A stretch of DNA of 17,106 nt from Firm-04 sp045627405 (GTDB taxonomy: Bacteria > Bacillota > Clostridia > Oscillospirales > Ruminococcaceae). The first letter of the stretch is position 1; each line of letters starts with the position of its first letter. Under the pieces are notes generated by a model. That model was given only the letters and a program-made list of their open reading frames with translations, ran no database searches and had not been told where the DNA came from. Below are positions 13,819 through 17,106 of the stretch, in pieces. The DNA lies in assembly GCA_045627405.1 (NCBI GenBank), contig JAZQNP010000099.1, forward strand, positions 1-17,106, written 5' to 3'. The translations under genes were made by a program, and so were the position numbers.

Positions 13819-16194
13819 ATGAGAAAGACCCTGCTTCAAAAGTTCAGCGGATGTACCGCAGCAGCGGTACTGCTGACCGGCACGGCGACAATTTTGCCTG
13901 AGGGCATTGCGCCGCTGCTCCCGACTGTATCTGCGGTTGCAGCGACAGCAGCTGTCACGCCGTCCGCAACGCAGATCACAACATCTGCAACACACAATTT
14001 TACGACAGACGGCTTGTCCAGCAGCTATTTTGACATCTCCGGCAATCTGTCCGACAGCAAGGGCACTGTTACTTACAACGGCATGACACTGACGCAGTGC
14101 CTGAAAATGGAAAGCGCGACAACCCTGACATTTTCCACCGGCAGCGCGACGACCCTGACCCTTGTCATCAAGGACGGCACAACCGTGCAGATTGACAGCA
14201 CCAAGTATGACATCCCGTCTAACAATGTGCTGACGGTATCGCTTGCAGCCGGCTCACATTCGATTCTGAAAGGCAGCGGCAGTTCCAATCTGTACTATAT
14301 CAGCGTGTCCGGCGGCGACGGCTCTTCGACTGTGGTGACCACCACGGCGGATCCCGGATCCGGTTCGATTACAACCACATCCGGCGGTTCCGGCTCGATG
14401 ACGCAGGGCGAATTCAAGCTGATCAATTCCGGCGGCTGGAATGAAATGCTGTATGCAACAGTGTCCGGCGTGAGCGATTCACAGGTGACCGGCGTGTCGT
14501 ACAGCGGTGCGGCATCCGGCAAACTGACCGGCAATGATCTGACCTATCTGGTGCGTGATGTCAGTAGCGGTGTGCGCGTGGACATCCCCGGTGTACCGGC
14601 GGGTACCTATTCGCTGACTCTGGAAACCACAAAGGGCAATGCGACAATCTCCGGCATTCAGGTTTCGGCGCAGGATCGCTCCGGCTTTGCACATTATAAT
14701 TACACATCCGGCGTCGGTGCATATACAGATGCCGGCACACTCAAAGCAAATGCGGTGGTGATTTATGTCACCAATGATAATAAAAACAGTGTCAGTGTGA
14801 CCTCCAAGGACGGCACCAAGGTCACCGGTATCGGCAACATCCTGAATTCCTCCGGTGCAACCTCTAACAGCGGCAGCAAGACCAATTCCAACAACGGCAT
14901 TATCAAGAAGCTTTCGGAAGACGGCACACCGCTGGTCGTCCGTATCATCGGAGACGTCAAAGCACCGGACGGTCTGACTGCATATGACTCCACCGATTAC
15001 GGCGGGTCTGTCGGTGACAACGGCTACATGGCGAGAATGAAATCGGGCAAGGATGTCACGATCGAGGGCATCGGCACAGATGCCTGCATCAACGGCTGGG
15101 GCATTCATTTCATGGCGGAATCCGCAGCCACAAGCTATGGCAAGAGTTTTGAAGTCCGCAATCTGAAATTCAAAAATGTGCCGGAAGACTGCATCGGCAT
15201 GGAAGGTGTGCAGAGCGGCTCAACGCTGACTGCAAGCGTAGAACGCTGCTGGATTCACAACAATGAATTCTATAAGCCGACTATCTCCAATCCGGCAGAG
15301 TCCGACAAGGCGGGCGGCGACGGTGCCTGCGATTTCAAGCGCGGCATGTACTTCACAAACAGCTACAACTACTACGAAGGCTATCATAAGACGAATCTGG
15401 TCGGCGCATCCGACAGCAATCTGCAATTCCACCTCACATATCACCACAATTACTGGAAGGACTGCGAGTCGAGAGGACCGCTTGCACGTCAGGCTGATAT
15501 TCACATGTATAACAATGTGTTCTCCGGTCAGACGAGCTACTGCCAGAATACCCGCGCAAATGCGTATATTTTCTCTGAATACAATCTCTTCACAAACTGC
15601 AAGAGCCCGCAGCGTGTCGATTCCGGCGCGATCAAGAGCTACAATGATACTCTGACCAACTGCTCCAAGGATATGCAGGCAACGACCGTCACCAGCAAGA
15701 GCACGAAGGTTTCCAGCGGCAACCAGTATGAGAATTTCGATACGAATTCGTCGATGTCTTACATTCCGTCGAACAACTATACGCTGCTCACCGTTACCTC
15801 CCAGCTGCTGAGCTATTTTGACACATGGGGCGGTACTCTGGACGATCAGAACAAATCCGGCAGTTTTTCCGCATCTGCGTCATCGACATCTTCTACGACG
15901 ACAACCACCACGACCACCACGACGACTACCACCACTACTACTACCACGACCACCACAACGACAACCACTACGACAACAAGTGAGCCGGCTGCAACGAATA
16001 CTCTTCGCGGCGATGCGGATTGCAACGGAAGCGTCGAGCTGAATGATGCAGTGCTGCTTGCACGCGCGATTGCAGGAACATCGACGCTGACCGCACAGGG
16101 CAGTGTGAACGTGTCACTGGATGAAACAGACGGTATCGGCGGCGGCGACCTGACATTGCTGCTCCAATACCTCAGCGGAAAAATTCGTCTGTGA
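13819..16194 (+). CDS. Secreted PL1 pectate lyase with dockerin
   Basis: A 791-residue modular enzyme that cleaves polygalacturonate by beta-elimination outside the cell. Order: Sec signal peptide (1 to about 42, probable cut near AVAA), a beta-rich accessory module (about 50-165), a Thr/Gly/Ser linker, a second beta-rich module (about 198-285), the PL1 catalytic domain (about 290-680), a Ser/Thr linker with 28 consecutive threonines (693-720), and a C-terminal type I dockerin (729-791). PL1 landmarks are IIGDV, the calcium-region residues D501 and D505 in DGACDFK, YHHNYWKDC, and the catalytic arginine R552 in SRGPLAR, then HMYNNVF. The dockerin would dock the enzyme to a cohesin on a scaffoldin. 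None lies in this window. ATG 13819 follows AGGAGG. The ATG at 13795 lies before that SD. Confidence 0.94.
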   Translation: MRKTLLQKFSGCTAAAVLLTGTATILPEGIAPLLPTVSAVAATAAVTPSATQITTSATHNFTTDGLSSSYFDISGNLSDSKGTVTYNGMTLTQCLKMESATTLTFSTGSATTLTLVIKDGTTVQIDSTKYDIPSNNVLTVSLAAGSHSILKGSGSSNLYYISVSGGDGSSTVVTTTADPGSGSITTTSGGSGSMTQGEFKLINSGGWNEMLYATVSGVSDSQVTGVSYSGAASGKLTGNDLTYLVRDVSSGVRVDIPGVPAGTYSLTLETTKGNATISGIQVSAQDRSGFAHYNYTSGVGAYTDAGTLKANAVVIYVTNDNKNSVSVTSKDGTKVTGIGNILNSSGATSNSGSKTNSNNGIIKKLSEDGTPLVVRIIGDVKAPDGLTAYDSTDYGGSVGDNGYMARMKSGKDVTIEGIGTDACINGWGIHFMAESAATSYGKSFEVRNLKFKNVPEDCIGMEGVQSGSTLTASVERCWIHNNEFYKPTISNPAESDKAGGDGACDFKRGMYFTNSYNYYEGYHKTNLVGASDSNLQFHLTYHHNYWKDCESRGPLARQADIHMYNNVFSGQTSYCQNTRANAYIFSEYNLFTNCKSPQRVDSGAIKSYNDTLTNCSKDMQATTVTSKSTKVSSGNQYENFDTNSSMSYIPSNNYTLLTVTSQLLSYFDTWGGTLDDQNKSGSFSASASSTSSTTTTTTTTTTTTTTTTTTTTTTTTTTTTSEPAATNTLRGDADCNGSVELNDAVLLARAIAGTSTLTAQGSVNVSLDETDGIGGGDLTLLLQYLSGKIRL
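15895..15978 (+). repeat. Run of 28 threonine codons in the pectate lyase linker
   Basis: Twenty-eight consecutive ACN codons encode an all-Thr linker between the catalytic domain and the dockerin. All four threonine codons are mixed irregularly, so the DNA is not a simple trinucleotide repeat. Threonine-rich linkers like this are often O-glycosylated in cellulosomal enzymes (family knowledge). The minus strand reads as a meaningless poly-valine frame. Confidence 0.9.
16012..16191 (+). other. Type I dockerin-coding segment
   Basis: The first duplicated calcium loop is canonical: GDADCNGSVELNDAVLLAR. The second is atypical: NVSLDETDGIGGGD, then LTLLLQYLSG. The loop appears two residues longer and does not follow the D-x-N-x-D-G spacing. 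The helix after each loop is kept. It ends at the C-terminus of the protein. Confidence 0.88.
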
Positions 16195-16261
16195 GCGCGC
16201 AGCATGAAAATGCAAGAATGATTTTTTCAGCATAAGCTTTTCATATTCTTTCCTCTCTCCC

Positions 16262-16298
16262 AGCAACAGCCGGACGCAAGTCCGGCTGTTGTGCTTAT
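16262..16298 (+). terminator. Hairpin after the pectate lyase gene
   Basis: CAACAGCCGGAC (16264-16275) pairs with GTCCGGCTGTTG (16280-16291) around a GCAA tetraloop. The T-rich tail (GTGCTTATGG) is poor, so it may act by structure or with low efficiency. The 70 bases between the stop codon and the hairpin show no other feature. Confidence 0.7.
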
Positions 16299-16299
16299 G

Positions 16300-16339
16300 G
16301 AAAACAATCAGCCGGTATGCAAAATCTGCATACCGGCTG
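16300..16339 (-). terminator. Terminator of the tyrosine phosphatase gene
   Basis: Thirteen perfect base pairs join 16309-16321 to 16327-16339 across a five-base loop. On the minus strand the tail ATTGTTTTCC gives a T run. It lies just past the phosphatase stop codon. It sits beside the plus-strand hairpin at 16264-16291, which separates the two convergent genes. Confidence 0.8.
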
Positions 16340-16350
16340 TGCTGTTGTTT

Positions 16351-16818
16351 TCAGTTTGATTCCAGATAGGAAAGCAAGCCCTCACAGCCCGCGTAAATGT
16401 CGTGAAATGCCGCATCAAAATGTCCGCTGTACCACGGGTCCGCAACTTCGCCGCCCTGCGGCGTGAAGTCCATCAGGAGGAGCAGCTTGCCGTCGGGGTC
16501 GCCGCCGAGCATCCGCTGCATATTCCGCAGGTTCGCACGATCCATGCCGATCAGATAATCATATTTTGCATAGTCCGCTCTGCACAGTTGCACGGCACGG
16601 CGCATCTCGCAGGGGATGCCGCGGCGTTTGAGCTCAGCCTGTGCCGGCGGATACACCGGATTGCCGATGCCGCCGCAGATCTCTTCGGTGCTGGTGGCGC
16701 AGGAGGCGATCACAAACTGCTCTGCAATGCCGCGCCTGCGCACCAGTTCTTTCAGAATCATCTCTGCCATCGGTGAGCGGCAGATGTTGCCGTGGCAAAC
16801 AAACATCACACGAATCAT
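16351..16818 (-). CDS. Low-molecular-weight protein-tyrosine phosphatase
   Basis: A 155-residue cytoplasmic phosphatase, the usual length of the family. The P-loop is VCHGNICRSPMAE, with nucleophile C8 and phosphate-binding R14. The general acid is D127 in DPWY. Such enzymes remove phosphate from tyrosine (sometimes arginine) and often act on tyrosine kinases for exopolysaccharide synthesis, but no such kinase or capsule gene is in view, so the partner is unknown. The ATG at 16818 has AGGAGGG nine bases upstream. The in-frame ATG at 16953 would add 45 residues unlike the family. No convincing promoter was found upstream. Confidence 0.95.
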   Translation of the reverse strand: MIRVMFVCHGNICRSPMAEMILKELVRRRGIAEQFVIASCATSTEEICGGIGNPVYPPAQAELKRRGIPCEMRRAVQLCRADYAKYDYLIGMDRANLRNMQRMLGGDPDGKLLLLMDFTPQGGEVADPWYSGHFDAAFHDIYAGCEGLLSYLESN

Positions 16819-16956
16819 GCTATTTTTCCCTCCTGAAATGCCGTATTTTGCCGTGTTATGCGGATTTTTGCGAGGTTCATTTTTCTTACACTCATTTTGA
16901 CAGAACGGGGCGAAAACGACTAAACGCGGCAAGTTTTTGCAAACTGCGGACATCGT

Positions 16957-16998
16957 TAGTAGTACAATAGTAGTAAGAATTGGGGCTTTTTACTACTA
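16957..16998. repeat. TAGTAGTA direct and inverted repeats
   Basis: TAGTAGTA occurs at 16957-16964 and 16968-16975 (11 bp apart) and inverted, as TACTACTA, at 16991-16998. The second and third copies can form a nine-base-pair hairpin (16968-16976 with 16990-16998) around a GGGG-containing loop. It lies downstream of the partial minus-strand gene at 17010 and may serve as its terminator, as a protein-binding site, or as a boundary of a foreign segment. Which of these is not decidable here. Confidence 0.5.
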
Positions 16999-17009
16999 AG
17001 GATTTTCGC

Positions 17010-17106
17010 TTAATCAGCATCATTGCTAATCTGTACCCCATAGAATTTAGGATCAAGATTTGCTTTTTGCACTATGTTATTGATTACTTCTGCGGCAAGC
17101 GTCAGT
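17010..17106 (-). CDS. C-terminal end of an unidentified gene (partial)
   Basis: On the minus strand an open frame enters from the right edge and ends with TAA at 17010-17012. The last residues are LTLAAEVINNIVQKA, then NLDPKFYGVQISNDAD. About 32 codons are visible, too few to name a family. Codon choice (AAT, ATA, CTT, AAA, GAT) is more AT-rich than in neighbouring genes, which hints at a different origin. It could also be a chance open frame. Confidence 0.45.
   Translation of the reverse strand, partial: LTLAAEVINNIVQKANLDPKFYGVQISNDAD

Noticed and set aside
15846..16205. Minus-strand frame with a long poly-valine run
   Set aside because: It is the reverse complement of the threonine linker (ACN read as NGT). 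No gene features are present.
16819..16953. 45-residue N-terminal extension of the tyrosine phosphatase
   Set aside because: The P-loop must lie close to the N-terminus in this family, and AGGAGGG precedes the ATG at 16818.
16957..16998. Short CRISPR-like array from the TAGTAGTA copies
   Set aside because: The units are only eight bases, spacers are 3 and 15 bases, one copy is inverted, and no cas gene is present.

Overview
The window looks like chromosomal DNA of a gut or rumen Ruminococcus-type bacterium (Bacillota, Ruminococcaceae). The reasons are a secreted PL1 pectate lyase ending in a type I dockerin, a GH5 endoglucanase-like lipoprotein, strong SD sequences of the AGGAGG type, sigma-A promoters with 17-bp spacers, and small clostridial families (DUF1653, DUF4234, DUF2752, DUF3048). 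Species cannot be assigned from the sequence alone.

Layout. 1-345: the 3' part of a 5S rRNA with its terminator (end of an rRNA operon), then a tRNA-Gln(TTG) with its own promoter and terminator. 357-2444 (minus): a double-rubredoxin rubrerythrin and a GH5 lipoprotein, each with a clear promoter. 2600-5020 (plus): a tightly packed, partly overlapping cluster of an MGMT/ATL-like protein, a metal-dependent amidohydrolase, a DUF1653 protein and a tRNA-dihydrouridine synthase. It converges, with a 31-bp overlap, on a YhcC-type radical SAM gene (minus). 6160-8649 (plus): two small membrane proteins (DUF4234, DUF2752) and a membrane-anchored HtrA-like protease with a PDZ domain. 8911-11955: a fused ABC ATPase/FtsX-type permease with a very large extracytoplasmic domain that carries internal helical repeats. 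12193-13290: a DUF3048 (YerB-like) lipoprotein. 13325-13800: no clear gene; it holds a possible decayed minus-strand ORF and a promoter-hairpin-terminator leader. 13819-16194: a modular pectate lyase with a 28-threonine linker and a dockerin. 16351-16818 (minus): a low-molecular-weight protein-tyrosine phosphatase. 16820-17106: a cluster of TAGTAGTA repeats and the last codons of a more AT-rich minus-strand gene that runs off the window.

How the parts fit. The pectate lyase and GH5 protein point to plant cell-wall degradation, one exported with a cellulosome-type dockerin and the other apparently lipid-anchored at the cell surface. HtrA, the ABC/FtsX fusion and the DUF3048 lipoprotein are envelope proteins. 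The remainder is housekeeping: RNA modification, peroxide defence, DNA alkylation response and phosphotyrosine removal.

No CRISPR array, insertion sequence, phage or complete defence system is visible. The most interesting unexplained signals are the repeat domain inside the ABC transporter, the structured leader before the pectate lyase, and the unexplained 13.3-13.6 kb region. Several start codons given here are downstream of the longest possible ORF because SD sequences and promoters place them there.
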